Source of the DNA: Henriciella sp045287255
Lineage (GTDB): Bacteria; Pseudomonadota; Alphaproteobacteria; Caulobacterales; Hyphomonadaceae
Direction of reading: 5' to 3'
Assembly (NCBI RefSeq): GCF_045287255.1
Contig: NZ_CP137142.1
Span: 124,001-188,000, forward strand
DNA: 64,000 bases
Positions 8,781-17,833 of the stretch are shown piece by piece. The position numbers were made by a program, and so were the translations under genes. The notes beneath the pieces are model-generated. The model saw nothing but the letters and a program-made list of their open reading frames with translations. It was not told where the DNA came from and did no database searches. The stretch's first letter is position 1; every line of letters begins with the position of its first letter.

Positions 8781-10247
8781 ATGAATATACAGTTCGCCGA
8801 AAGCGCCAGCGCAGACATTGTCGCCTTTATGATCGATGAAGGAGGGGATTTGCCCGCTGCGGCCAAAACCCTTGATGACGCCGCAGGAGGGCTTTTGTCT
8901 GAAGCGCTCGCCGCAGACAACTTCACCGGCAAAGCTGGCCAGCAAGCTTTCATTGTTCTGCCCAAAGGAGCTGAAGCGCGCCGCGCTGTCCTGATCGGGG
9001 CAGGGAAGAAAGACAAGCGTGACGCTCGCGCTTTCGAGAAGCTGGGTGGTCAGCTCTATAAGGCTCATGCCAATAGCGGCTTCGCCTCGCTCGCCCTGCA
9101 TGCCGGAAAAGCCGAAGATGCCGCGCGGATCGCGGTTGGGGTTCGCCTTGCGGCCTATCGCTTCGATGATTACCGCACCAAGCTGAAAGATGAAGACAAG
9201 CCGACCCTGAGCGAGGTCACGCTGATTCTGAAAGGCGACAAGACGGCTCAAGACCTGTTTGCAGCGCTCAGCGCTGGGGTCGATGGCACCTATATGGCAC
9301 GCGATCTCGTCAACATGCCGCCAAATGATCTGAACCCGGAAACCTATGCCGCCAAGATTGAAACGCTGGCAGAACTGGGCCTTGAGATCGAGATTCTTGG
9401 CGAGGCTGAACTTGAGAAGCTTGGCATGCGGTCCATGCTCGGCGTTGGTCAGGGCAGTGTGAAAGAATCCAAGCTTGGCATTATGCGCTGGATGGGCGGT
9501 CAGAAAGACGAAGCCCCTGTCGCGCTTGTCGGTAAGGGTGTCTGCTTCGACACAGGCGGTATTTCCCTGAAACCCGGTGCAGGTATGGAAGACATGCGCG
9601 GCGATATGGGCGGCTCTGCCGCTGTGGTCGGCGCAATGGTTGCGCTGGCAACCCGGAAAGCCAAGGCGAATGTTGTGGGTCTGGTGGGCCTGGTTGAGAA
9701 CATGCCCGACGGCAATGCGATCCGTCCGGGTGACATTATCAAGGCCGCCGATGGCCAGACGATTGAAATTCAGAACACGGACGCTGAAGGCCGTCTGGTT
9801 CTCTGTGATGTGCTTTGGTACGCGCAGGAGCATTACAAGCCAAAAGCGATTGTTGATCTTGCAACCCTGACCGGGGCCATCGTGATCGGTCTTGGGCATC
9901 ACCATGCGGGTCTCTTCACCAATGATGATGGTCTGGCCTCAGCCCTGACAGATGCCGGGATGACAGAGGGTGAGCGGGTCTGGCGTTTGCCGCTTGGCCC
10001 GGAATATGATCGCCAGCTCAAATCCAAATTTGCCGATATGCGCAATATTGGCGGTCGTCAGGCCGGATCGATTACGGCAGCGCAATTCCTGCAGCGCTTT
10101 ATCCGCGAAGGGCAGACCTGGGCCCACCTTGATATTGCGGGGGTCGCATGGGTTGAAGGCGAGAAAGCCCCGACCGACCCAAGCTGGGCCAGCGGCTTTG
10201 GTCCTCGCTTGCTCGACCGCTGGATTGCCGAGAATTATGAAGGCTAG
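8781..10247 (+). CDS. pepA: Leucyl aminopeptidase (M17, PepA)
   Basis: Cytosolic M17 aminopeptidase, 488 residues, releasing N-terminal amino acids from peptides with two metal ions. The C-terminal catalytic domain carries the metal and catalytic residues K252 and D257 in VGKGVCFDTGG, an aspartate in MRGDMGG, and N332-R338 as NTDAEGR with D334, E336 and R338. A GGAG stands 8 nt before the ATG. holC follows after 3 nt, a conserved pair in proteobacteria. PepA also serves as a DNA-binding accessory factor in some bacteria; nothing here tests that. Confidence 0.97.
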   Translation: MNIQFAESASADIVAFMIDEGGDLPAAAKTLDDAAGGLLSEALAADNFTGKAGQQAFIVLPKGAEARRAVLIGAGKKDKRDARAFEKLGGQLYKAHANSGFASLALHAGKAEDAARIAVGVRLAAYRFDDYRTKLKDEDKPTLSEVTLILKGDKTAQDLFAALSAGVDGTYMARDLVNMPPNDLNPETYAAKIETLAELGLEIEILGEAELEKLGMRSMLGVGQGSVKESKLGIMRWMGGQKDEAPVALVGKGVCFDTGGISLKPGAGMEDMRGDMGGSAAVVGAMVALATRKAKANVVGLVGLVENMPDGNAIRPGDIIKAADGQTIEIQNTDAEGRLVLCDVLWYAQEHYKPKAIVDLATLTGAIVIGLGHHHAGLFTNDDGLASALTDAGMTEGERVWRLPLGPEYDRQLKSKFADMRNIGGRQAGSITAAQFLQRFIREGQTWAHLDIAGVAWVEGEKAPTDPSWASGFGPRLLDRWIAENYEG

Positions 10248-10250
10248 GAT

Positions 10251-10718
10251 TTGAGCGAAACGGCTTCATCCCCCGAATGGTGGTTTTACCACCTGTCCCG
10301 CACCACGCTGGAGCGAGCGGTGGGGCCGTTGCTCGAAAAATGTCTGGAACGGGGCTGGCGTGTTCTTGCGGTCAGCCCCGATGCCACCCGTCGCGGCGCG
10401 CTGGATGAAGCGCTCTGGACGTATACGGATGAGAGCTTCCTGCCGCATGGCCAAGCCGAGGCGGAGGGCCTTGATGCAGCGGCCCAACCGATCCTGATCA
10501 CATCCTCAACGGACAATCAGAATGCGGCCAGTGTCGCGCTTCTGATGGATGGCACGGATCTGCCCGTGGATGCGCCCTTCACACGCTGTATGGTCATGTT
10601 CGACGATGGCGACACAGCGACGCGTCAGAAGGCGCGTGAGCAGTTCAAGGCCGCGAAGGATGCGGGATTGAGTGCACGCTATTTCCAGCAAGGGCCGCGT
10701 GGCTGGCAGGAGGCTTAG
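10251..10718 (+). CDS. holC: DNA polymerase III chi subunit
   Basis: A 155-residue HolC/chi protein of the clamp-loader complex, which in E. coli links the holoenzyme to single-strand-binding protein. The sequence has the family pattern: WWFYHLSRTTLERAVGPLLEK near the N-terminus is split here by a conserved block (residues 9-28), and a Rossmann-like core with ITSSTDNQNAA and MVMFDDGD follows. The start is TTG, 3 nt after the pepA stop, with its ribosome-binding purines inside pepA, so translation is probably coupled to pepA. Confidence 0.9.
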   Translation: MSETASSPEWWFYHLSRTTLERAVGPLLEKCLERGWRVLAVSPDATRRGALDEALWTYTDESFLPHGQAEAEGLDAAAQPILITSSTDNQNAASVALLMDGTDLPVDAPFTRCMVMFDDGDTATRQKAREQFKAAKDAGLSARYFQQGPRGWQEA

Positions 10719-10737
10719 GAGACGGTCGCTTTGCGAA

Positions 10738-10760
10738 CATTTGATCCGGTGGATCAAATG
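10738..10760. repeat. Dispersed palindrome TTTGATCC-N3-GGATCAAA, copy 1
   Basis: CATTTGATCC and GGATCAAATG form perfect 10-bp arms around a 3-nt loop, in the short gap between the convergent ends of holC and rimM. A second copy with the same 8-bp core lies at 58275-58299 after rnpB. Both sit at transcript ends, suggesting a genome-wide terminator-like or REP-like element. Confidence 0.7.
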
Positions 10761-10796
10761 AAGCCGGATAAGGCCACGGCAGTGGTGTAAGCGCGA

Positions 10797-11342
10797 CTAG
10801 CCGCGATCGTCTGGTTTGCCGCTCTGGTCAGCCCAGACATCGAAGGTCGCAATCGTCACGGTGCCCTGATCCACATTGAGATCAGGAACATCTGCCAGCG
10901 TAAACGGGATCAGAACAGGTTTGCCGCCGCCCGAAGGTGTGACTTCCAATAGGTCACTCGCGCCATGGTTCAGCACAGCTTTAACCTTGCCGAGCGGTGC
11001 GCCGTCCTCGGCGATGGCGGAGAGACCAATCAGGTCATCGACATAGACTTCATCTTCGTCCGGCTGCGGCAAGACATCTCGCGGAACACAGAGCGGCGTG
11101 CCTTTCAGGCTGTCCCAGTCTTCTTTCTGACGGCGTTCTTCAGGCTCTACAATGAAGTGGTTTTTGGCTGGCCGGGCAGCGACAGGCGTGATCAGCACCT
11201 GCCCGTCTTTTCCGAGCAGTGGCCCATAGGCGAACAGGTCTTCCGGCTGTGCGGTGAAGCTTTTCACCCGCACGTCACCACGCACACCATGAGCGCCCAT
11301 AATGCTGCCAATCACCACAAGATTGTCGTTTGTTTTTGCCAT
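10797..11342 (-). CDS. rimM: Ribosome maturation factor RimM
   Basis: A 181-residue RimM protein that assists 30S subunit maturation by acting on the head region with S19. The N-terminal beta-barrel begins VVIGSIMGAHGVRGDVRVKS; the C-terminal PRC-barrel holds VYVDDLIGL and the VTPSGGGKPVLIPF segment. In most bacteria rimM lies in rpsP-rimM-trmD-rplS; here it stands alone, between holC and a divergent threonine deaminase gene, so the usual operon is broken. Confidence 0.95.
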   Translation of the reverse strand: MAKTNDNLVVIGSIMGAHGVRGDVRVKSFTAQPEDLFAYGPLLGKDGQVLITPVAARPAKNHFIVEPEERRQKEDWDSLKGTPLCVPRDVLPQPDEDEVYVDDLIGLSAIAEDGAPLGKVKAVLNHGASDLLEVTPSGGGKPVLIPFTLADVPDLNVDQGTVTIATFDVWADQSGKPDDRG

Positions 11343-11439
11343 TCTCAGCGCTTTAGGCCGCGATCAGGCTTGTGGGAAGCCTTGGCATCAGGTCGAGGGC
11401 GCACTAGGAGAGCAGGCTGAATTCTTCTGGAGCGCCCGC

Positions 11440-12654
11440 ATGGCAAACGATCTACCCATATCCATCGACGATGTTCGCGAAGCCGCAAAGATTCTTGAGG
11501 GGCAGATTGAAAACACCCCAATGACCCATTCGCGGACCCTGTCGGAGATTACCGGGGCCGAGGTCTGGCTGAAGTTCGAGAACATTCAGTTTACCGGAGC
11601 GTTCAAGGAGCGCGGGGCCCTCAACAAGCTGTCCCGCCTCTCAGATGAGGAAAAGAAACGCGGCGTGATCGCGGCGTCTGCGGGCAATCATGCCCAAGGC
11701 GTGGCCTATCATGGGCGGCGTCTGGGTATCCCTGTCACCATCGTTATGCCGATCACCACGCCTTTTAATAAGGTTGAGCACACCCGGGCCTTTGGCGCGC
11801 GTGTTGTGCTGGAAGGTAATACGTTTGATGAAGCCAATGAACATGCCCAAATCTTGCGCCAGCGTGATGGTCTGGTCTGGATTCACCCCTTTGATGACCC
11901 GGAAGTGATGGCCGGGCAGGGCACTGCTGCCTTGGAGATGCTGGAGGTTAATCCTGATCTCGATATGCTGGTGGTGCCAATTGGTGGGGGTGGCCTGATT
12001 TCAGGCATGGCGACGGTGGCCAAGGCGCATAATCCGAACATGAAAGTGATCGGCGTTCAGGCCGCCATGTATGCCGGGATGCAAGCCGCTTTGGCTAAGG
12101 GGCCAGAGCCTGTTGGCGGCGCGTCGATTGCCGAGGGTATTGCAGTCAAAAACCCTGGTGTGCTGACCCGTAAAGTGGTGGAAGCGCTGGTTGATGAAAT
12201 TGTTCTGGTTGAAGAAGAGCACATTGAGCGAGCGATCACGCTTTATGTCGATGTGGAGAAGACAACCGCTGAAGGCGCAGGCGCGGCTGGGCTTGCGGCT
12301 TTGCTCGCCCATCCGTCAAAATTTGTCGGGCGCAAAGTTGGGTTGGTGATTTGTGGCGGCAATATTGATGTGCGTCTGTTGGCTTCTGTTCTGACGCGCT
12401 CGTTGGTGCGAGACAATCGCTTGGTCAATATCCGCATCATCGGTGATGATCGTCCGGGTCTGCTCGCGCTGGTCTCCAAGGTGATTGGCGATGCCGGGGC
12501 CAATATCATGGAAGTGGCGCACAATCGGATCGCGCTCGATGTGCCAGCCAAGGGCGCAGAGTTCGACATCCTGATGGAAACCCGCGATGCCCAGCATACG
12601 CACGAAGTGATCGATGCGCTGGCCCAGGCGGGCTATCCGCCGCGCACAAATTAA
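11440..12654 (+). CDS. ilvA: Threonine ammonia-lyase with ACT domain
   Basis: PLP-dependent threonine dehydratase, 404 residues, converting L-threonine to 2-oxobutanoate and ammonia, the first step toward isoleucine. The PLP lysine is in FTGAFKERGALNKL; the phosphate-binding glycine loop is PIGGGGLISG; SAGNHAQGVA is the substrate-binding asparagine loop. A single C-terminal ACT domain (about residues 330-400, IIGDDRPGLLALVSKVIGD) suggests allosteric control. Length and a single ACT domain resemble the shorter TdcB/IlvA type rather than the 510-residue two-ACT E. coli IlvA. The ATG at 11440 is preceded by TGGAG; a longer frame from 11302 overlaps rimM and is rejected. Confidence 0.93.
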   Translation: MANDLPISIDDVREAAKILEGQIENTPMTHSRTLSEITGAEVWLKFENIQFTGAFKERGALNKLSRLSDEEKKRGVIAASAGNHAQGVAYHGRRLGIPVTIVMPITTPFNKVEHTRAFGARVVLEGNTFDEANEHAQILRQRDGLVWIHPFDDPEVMAGQGTAALEMLEVNPDLDMLVVPIGGGGLISGMATVAKAHNPNMKVIGVQAAMYAGMQAALAKGPEPVGGASIAEGIAVKNPGVLTRKVVEALVDEIVLVEEEHIERAITLYVDVEKTTAEGAGAAGLAALLAHPSKFVGRKVGLVICGGNIDVRLLASVLTRSLVRDNRLVNIRIIGDDRPGLLALVSKVIGDAGANIMEVAHNRIALDVPAKGAEFDILMETRDAQHTHEVIDALAQAGYPPRTN

Positions 12655-12744
12655 GCGACATTTTACCCCTGTTACAAAATAACTCTGGCGGTCAAAAAAT
12701 AGCGGCATATAAGAGACCCCGAGAAGAGAGAATGGGGTAGAAAT

Positions 12745-15189
12745 ATGCGGATTATTCTGGCGACACTCGGCATGGCTTTCATGCTGGGCGGGGCAAGTGC
12801 GCAAGGCATCCAACAGACCAAGGGTGATTTTGAAGACAAGTTTCGTCAGCTTGATGAGGTTTTGCCAAGCCCGAACGTCTATCGTAATGCCGCCGGTGAG
12901 CCGGGACATCAATATTGGCAACAGCAAGCCGACTACGACATTGATGTTACGTTGGATGAAGACGGGCGCCGTATCGAAGGTCGACAGACCATTACCTATA
13001 CCAATAATTCGCCTGATACGTTGCGCTATATCTGGCTGCAGCTTGATCAGAACCGCTACGCCAAGGACTCTATTGCGGAGATGACGCGCACCTTCTCTGC
13101 CAAACCGCAGGGGTCAGTTAATCAGCGCGCGGCCAAAACCCCGCGTCTGAGCCTGTCAACGCTGCGTCGCGAACAGTCCATGGCGGATCATGAGTATGGC
13201 TTTGACGTCACGCGTGTGGCCGACGCGCGCGGCAATGGCCTGCCAACCACGACAGTTGGCACCCTGATGCGCATTGATCTGGCGCGCCCGCTGGCGCCCG
13301 GCAAGTCCTTCAGCTTTCAGATGGATTGGGAGTACCAGATCGTTGAAGAGAATGCGGTCCGCGCCCGAGCGGGTTACGAGCACTTCCCCGATGATGAGCG
13401 CGAAGGCGGCAATGACCTGTTCCTGATCGCGCAATGGTATCCGCGTCTGGTCGCTTATTCTGACTATGAAGGCTGGCACAATAAGGAATTCCTCGGCAGC
13501 GGCGAGTTCACGCTGGAGTTCGGTGATTATGACGTCGAAATCACTGTGCCGGACGATCACATCGTATCGTCTACCGGCGTCTTGGCGAATCCACGTGAGG
13601 TTCTGACGGCGACGCAGCGTGCCCGTCTGGAGCGCGCTGCCGATGCTGATCGTCCTGTTTTTGTCGTGACTCCGGAAGAAGCGCTGGCGAATGAAAGTTC
13701 CAATCCGTCAGGCACAAAAACCTGGAAGTTCGAGGCTGAAAATGTCCGCGATTTTGCCTGGGCGTCCTCACGGAAATTCATCTGGGATGCGCAGGGCCAT
13801 AAACAGCCGGGCGCGGAATATGAAACCGTCATGGCCATGTCCTTCTGGCCCAAGGAAGGCGGTGACCTCTGGAAGAAATATTCGACCCCATCTGTGATCC
13901 ATACGATGGATGTCTATTCGCGTATGTCGTTTGATTATCCCTATCCAACTTCACAGTCTGTGAATGGGCCGGTTGGCGGCATGGAATACCCGATGATCAC
14001 TTTTAACGGGCCGCGCACCACCCTGCAGGATGATGGCCGCCGGACCTATACGATGGCGGAAAAAGTCTTCCTGGTCGGTGTGATCATTCACGAGGTCGGA
14101 CACATCTATTTCCCGATGGTTGTCAATTCTGATGAGCGTCAGTGGACCTGGATGGACGAAGGCTTAAACAGCTTCATGGACAGTGTTGCTGGCTATGAAT
14201 GGGATCCAGATATGCCGTGGACACGGTCGATACCGCGCGATCTGGTGCCGTATATGACCTCATCCAATCAGGTGCCGATCATGACACAATCCGATAGCGT
14301 TTTGCAGCTTGGCCCGAACGCTTATGGTAAGCCGTCTGCGGCGCTGCACATCCTGCGCGAGACCATTCTGGGCCGCGAGAAGTTTGACTTTGCGTTCAAG
14401 GAGTATGCCCGTCGCTGGAAGTTTAAACGGCCAACACCGTCTGATTTTTTCCGGACCATGGAAGAAGCCTCTGGTGTTGACCTCGACTGGTTCTGGCGCG
14501 GCTGGTTCTACACCACAGACCATGTCGATATTTCACTCGACCGGGTGTTTCATCTGGAGCTGAACACAGAAGATCCCGACATTGATTATCAGCGCCTGCG
14601 CGATGATCTGGCCAGTGAGCCAGAACCGATTGGCGCGCGTTTGAACCGTGAAGAGGGGATGCAGACCTGGGTCGAGCGCTTCCCTGACATTCGTGATTAT
14701 TATGACGAGAATGATGTCTACACGGTCACCAATGTTGAGCGGAACAAGTATCAGGATTTCCTGACAGGGCTTGATGACATTGAGCGTCGCGTTTTCGAAC
14801 GGGCGGTCGCCGAGGATGCCGAGTACTATGCTCTGGAGTTTTCAAACATTGGCGGTCTCGTCATGCCGATTATTCTGGGACTTGAATTCACGGATGGCAC
14901 GACCGAGCGGATGTATATCCCCGCTGAGATATGGCGAAAAAATCCGCATACGGTGTCCAAACTCCTGACCTTCCCGAAAGGCAAAGAGTTGCAGCAGATC
15001 ATCGTCGATCCGGATTGGGAAACGGCTGATGCGGACCTGGAGAATAATTACTATCCTCGCCGGATCACCCCGTCGCGGATCGAGACTTTCAAGTCCAAAC
15101 GGGCTTTCTCCTTCTCTGGCCGCGATATTATGCAGGACTCAACCGTTGAGTTGGACACAGATGACGAAGAAACGGTTGCAGAAGAGTGA
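12745..15189 (+). CDS. Exported M1-family zinc metallopeptidase
   Basis: An 814-residue secreted gluzincin with a signal peptide ending near residue 19 (GGASAQG). The catalytic site is HEVGH at 449-453 with the third zinc ligand E472 in WMDEGLNSF, exactly HExxH-x18-E. The upstream VGGMEYP is the GxMEN-like substrate motif with E-Y in place of the canonical pair. It should trim N-terminal residues from peptides in the periplasm or at the cell surface. The next gene overlaps its stop by 4 nt and encodes a DUF6702 protein, so the two are probably made together. Confidence 0.93.
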   Translation: MRIILATLGMAFMLGGASAQGIQQTKGDFEDKFRQLDEVLPSPNVYRNAAGEPGHQYWQQQADYDIDVTLDEDGRRIEGRQTITYTNNSPDTLRYIWLQLDQNRYAKDSIAEMTRTFSAKPQGSVNQRAAKTPRLSLSTLRREQSMADHEYGFDVTRVADARGNGLPTTTVGTLMRIDLARPLAPGKSFSFQMDWEYQIVEENAVRARAGYEHFPDDEREGGNDLFLIAQWYPRLVAYSDYEGWHNKEFLGSGEFTLEFGDYDVEITVPDDHIVSSTGVLANPREVLTATQRARLERAADADRPVFVVTPEEALANESSNPSGTKTWKFEAENVRDFAWASSRKFIWDAQGHKQPGAEYETVMAMSFWPKEGGDLWKKYSTPSVIHTMDVYSRMSFDYPYPTSQSVNGPVGGMEYPMITFNGPRTTLQDDGRRTYTMAEKVFLVGVIIHEVGHIYFPMVVNSDERQWTWMDEGLNSFMDSVAGYEWDPDMPWTRSIPRDLVPYMTSSNQVPIMTQSDSVLQLGPNAYGKPSAALHILRETILGREKFDFAFKEYARRWKFKRPTPSDFFRTMEEASGVDLDWFWRGWFYTTDHVDISLDRVFHLELNTEDPDIDYQRLRDDLASEPEPIGARLNREEGMQTWVERFPDIRDYYDENDVYTVTNVERNKYQDFLTGLDDIERRVFERAVAEDAEYYALEFSNIGGLVMPIILGLEFTDGTTERMYIPAEIWRKNPHTVSKLLTFPKGKELQQIIVDPDWETADADLENNYYPRRITPSRIETFKSKRAFSFSGRDIMQDSTVELDTDDEETVAEE

Positions 15190-15707
15190 TCTTTCTCGGG
15201 CGTCTCATCATGCTCATGGCTCTGGCGGCGCTCATAGCGAGTGCCGCTTTTGCGCATAAACAAAAGGCTGCGATCACAGAGGTCAGCTTCAATCTACGTA
15301 CCGGGATGATTGAAGTTGCCCATCGCTTTATCATTCATGATGCCGAGCATGCGATCAGTGATGTCGCCGGTGAACGCCGTGATCTGATCCATGATGAGGA
15401 CACACAGGCTTTCTTTGCTGACTATGTTGCCAGTCATTTCGATCTGACAGTCAATGACAGGGCCGCCAAGCTCACATTGCTTGGCGGTGAGATTGAGGGC
15501 GGGCATATCTGGATTTATCAGGAAGCGCCCGCCCCATTCTTTGTGACACGACTGGCCTTGAGCCAATCGGCGCTTACAGAAGTCTGGCAGGGACAGGTGA
15601 ATACGGTGAATGTTCGCACGGGTGGTGCCACTCAAACACTGACCTTTAGCGGCGATGATGGTCTTAAGCCTGTGACGCTTTCTCCAGCACTGGTCTGGGC
15701 TGGTTAG
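15186..15707 (+). CDS. DUF6702-like exported protein
   Basis: A 173-residue protein with a signal peptide (hydrophobic residues about 8-22, ending ASAAFA) and a short beta-rich domain resembling the DUF6702 family. The GTG start overlaps the M1 peptidase stop (GTGA), so the two are translationally coupled. Function is unknown; the fixed pairing suggests a partner, chaperone or membrane anchor for the peptidase. There is no cysteine that would make it a lipoprotein. Confidence 0.75.
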   Translation: MIFLGRLIMLMALAALIASAAFAHKQKAAITEVSFNLRTGMIEVAHRFIIHDAEHAISDVAGERRDLIHDEDTQAFFADYVASHFDLTVNDRAAKLTLLGGEIEGGHIWIYQEAPAPFFVTRLALSQSALTEVWQGQVNTVNVRTGGATQTLTFSGDDGLKPVTLSPALVWAG

Positions 15708-15774
15708 CCCTACGTGACAGAGGGTCAAAACGGTCTTAAACCAGCCCTGTAAATCAGACAGGAGCCATCGCCCG

Positions 15775-16668
15775 ATGTTTCGTACTTTTGCCTTTGCTGC
15801 GGCAGGCCTTCTACTGGCTGCCTGTGGCGCGCAGGACCCAGCCCCTGAAGTGAATGGAGAGGATCCGCTATCCACGCTTATCCCATGGGATGCCAGCGCG
15901 GACAATGTTCAGACAACGGCGAGTGGTCTGCAATATGTCATCGTTAAAGAGGGGCCAGAGGATGGTGCGACGCCGACCGCGCGGGACACGGTTAGCGTGC
16001 ATTACGATGGCCGTCTGACGGATGGCACGGTCTTCGACAGTTCCTATGAGCGTGGGCAGACATCCAGCTTTGGCGTGAGCCAGGTGATTTCGGGTTGGAC
16101 CGAAGGTTTGCAGCTGATGTCTGAAGGTGATGAGTTCGTCTTCTATATCCCAACCGAGCTTGGCTATGGGCAAAACCCACGTCCTGGCGGTGTGATCAAG
16201 CCGGGTGATGATCTGATTTTCCGGGTCGAGCTGAAACAGGTTGTTGCGGCACCGGAACCACGCGCCGTCGATACTGAAGCCTGGGCGACCTATACGCCTT
16301 GGGACAGTTCCCGTGAGGGGATCATCAAGACCGAAAGTGGTCTTGAATATGTGATCCTGGCCAGCGGTGATGAGGGGGGTATTTCACCTAAGCCCAATGA
16401 TATGGCTGTCGTCTATTATGAGGGGCGGTTCGATGAGACGGGTGAGGTCTTTGACAGCGCGTTTGCACGCGGTGAGGCGGCCATCTTTCCGGCTGGGGCG
16501 TTGATCCCTGGTTGGGTCGAGGCGCTGGCCATGATGAGGCCAGGTGACCGCTGGCTTCTGCACATTCCATCAGACCTTGGCTATGGACCTCAAGGGAAGG
16601 GGCCAATTCCGCCAAACAGTAAGTTGAATTTTGAGGTTGAATTGATGGATGTTGTGCCCGTCCAATAA
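15775..16668 (+). CDS. Lipoprotein with two FKBP prolyl-isomerase domains (A)
   Basis: A 297-residue lipoprotein: signal peptide with lipobox LLAAC (Cys 17). Two FKBP-type peptidyl-prolyl isomerase domains follow, at about residues 60-160 (TVSVHYDGRLTDGTVFDSSY) and 195-295 (VVYYEGRFDETGEVFDSAF), each with the GWxEGL/ALxxM and P.xLGYG blocks. It should assist folding of envelope proteins from the periplasmic side of a membrane. The following gene encodes a protein of the same plan, so the pair looks like a tandem duplication. A CAGGAG lies about 11 nt before the ATG. Confidence 0.92.
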   Translation: MFRTFAFAAAGLLLAACGAQDPAPEVNGEDPLSTLIPWDASADNVQTTASGLQYVIVKEGPEDGATPTARDTVSVHYDGRLTDGTVFDSSYERGQTSSFGVSQVISGWTEGLQLMSEGDEFVFYIPTELGYGQNPRPGGVIKPGDDLIFRVELKQVVAAPEPRAVDTEAWATYTPWDSSREGIIKTESGLEYVILASGDEGGISPKPNDMAVVYYEGRFDETGEVFDSAFARGEAAIFPAGALIPGWVEALAMMRPGDRWLLHIPSDLGYGPQGKGPIPPNSKLNFEVELMDVVPVQ

Positions 16669-16710
16669 ACAGGTGCAACATCAGGGGCGATAGAAAAGAG
16701 AGGGAGGGCT

Positions 16711-17700
16711 ATGACCCAATTGAGAACACTATCTGGATTTTTCTTTGGGGCGATGCTGCTTGCCGCCTGTGAAACCTTTCCAATCTCGACAGGCGGTATC
16801 GTTCCCGCCGCACCTGTGCCCTGCCCGGCCTACGCACCGGGGCAGGGCCCGCTTGAGGCGCCTTTCCCAACGGCGTGTATGGACATGCAGTCTTCACCCT
16901 CCGGACTGCGCTGGATTGAGCTGAGCGCAGGGGAAGATCAGTCACGTGGCGCGCCGGGGCCAGACGCCACTGTGGTTGTGACCTATGAGGGCTTCCTCGC
17001 CAGTGACGGCACCTTGATCGATAGCTCCTATGAGCGCGGTGAGCCGGGTGTGTTTGATGTGCCCCAGCTCTTGCCCGGTTGGGGCGAAGCCATTCAGATG
17101 ATGACCCCCGGGGATGAGTGGATGGTTTATCTGCCGTGGCCAATCGCTTACGGCGCTGAGGCGGTTGATGATGTCATTCCGGCCCAGTCCGATATTATCT
17201 ATCGTATGAAGCTTGAGTGGTTCCTGACAGCTGAGGAAATGGCAGCTGAAGTGCAGGCATCTGAAGATGCTGCATTGCTTGATGGACCAGACATGGCCGC
17301 ATGGGAGGCTGTCTTCCCATGGGATCCAGATGCGGAGGGTGTGAACAAGCTGGCGAGCGGTGTCTCCTATGTACGGCTCGAAACCAGTAATTCCAGCATG
17401 CGTAATGCCCTGATCACTGATGATGTCCTGATCCATTATGAGGGGCGTCTGGCTGAGACGAGTGATTTCTTTGACAGCTCATGGTCTCGTGGTGAAGCTA
17501 ACCGTTTTCCAGTGGGTGGGTTGATCCCCGGCTTCACCGAAGCCCTGACCTATATGAAGCCCGGCGACCGTATCATTGTGCATATCCCGGCTGATCAGGC
17601 CTATGGCGCAGAAGGATCGGGTGAGGTCATCCCGCCAAACGCTGACCTGATGTTCCAGATCAATATGCTTGAAATCTATCCGGCTGACCCAGCCTTTTAG
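16711..17700 (+). CDS. Lipoprotein with two FKBP prolyl-isomerase domains (B)
   Basis: A 329-residue paralogue of the preceding protein, 42 nt downstream on the same strand. Lipobox LLAAC places the acylated Cys near residue 20. FKBP domains lie at about 80-175 (TVVVTYEGFLASDGTLIDSS) and 215-325 (VLIHYEGRLAETSDFFDSS). The extra N-terminal part before domain 1 is rich in Pro and Cys (CPAYAPGQG, FPTACMD), allowing one disulfide. A strong terminator ends the unit at 17764. Confidence 0.9.
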   Translation: MTQLRTLSGFFFGAMLLAACETFPISTGGIVPAAPVPCPAYAPGQGPLEAPFPTACMDMQSSPSGLRWIELSAGEDQSRGAPGPDATVVVTYEGFLASDGTLIDSSYERGEPGVFDVPQLLPGWGEAIQMMTPGDEWMVYLPWPIAYGAEAVDDVIPAQSDIIYRMKLEWFLTAEEMAAEVQASEDAALLDGPDMAAWEAVFPWDPDAEGVNKLASGVSYVRLETSNSSMRNALITDDVLIHYEGRLAETSDFFDSSWSRGEANRFPVGGLIPGFTEALTYMKPGDRIIVHIPADQAYGAEGSGEVIPPNADLMFQINMLEIYPADPAF

Positions 17701-17732
17701 GCCAGAAGACAAGTTGTAACAGATGGTCTCGG

Positions 17733-17764
17733 TGCCCGTCTCATAGTCTTGAGGCGGGCATTTT
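17733..17764 (+). terminator. Intrinsic terminator after the FKBP lipoprotein pair
   Basis: Arms TGCCCGTCTCA and TGAGGCGGGCA pair fully in RNA (11 bp with one G-U) around a 6-nt loop and are followed by TTTT. It separates the FKBP genes from ruvCAB. Confidence 0.85.
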
Positions 17765-17777
17765 GCCTTGACGCCAT

Positions 17778-17792
17778 GAACAAAGCAGGAAA
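17778..17792. promoter_or_regulatory. Near-match to a LexA box upstream of ruvC
   Basis: GAAC-N7-GAAA differs by one base from the reverse form of the alphaproteobacterial SOS box (GAAC-N7-GAAC). It lies about 42 bp before ruvC, a gene often under LexA in this class. The mismatch makes this only a candidate. Confidence 0.35.
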
Positions 17793-17833
17793 ACTGAAAC
17801 GGTATTTTAACCAAGCGCCGTGAAACCCAAGGC

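Noticed and set aside
11302..11439. N-terminal extension of threonine deaminase
   Set aside because: It overlaps divergent rimM and lacks similarity; the ATG at 11440 has a ribosome-binding site.
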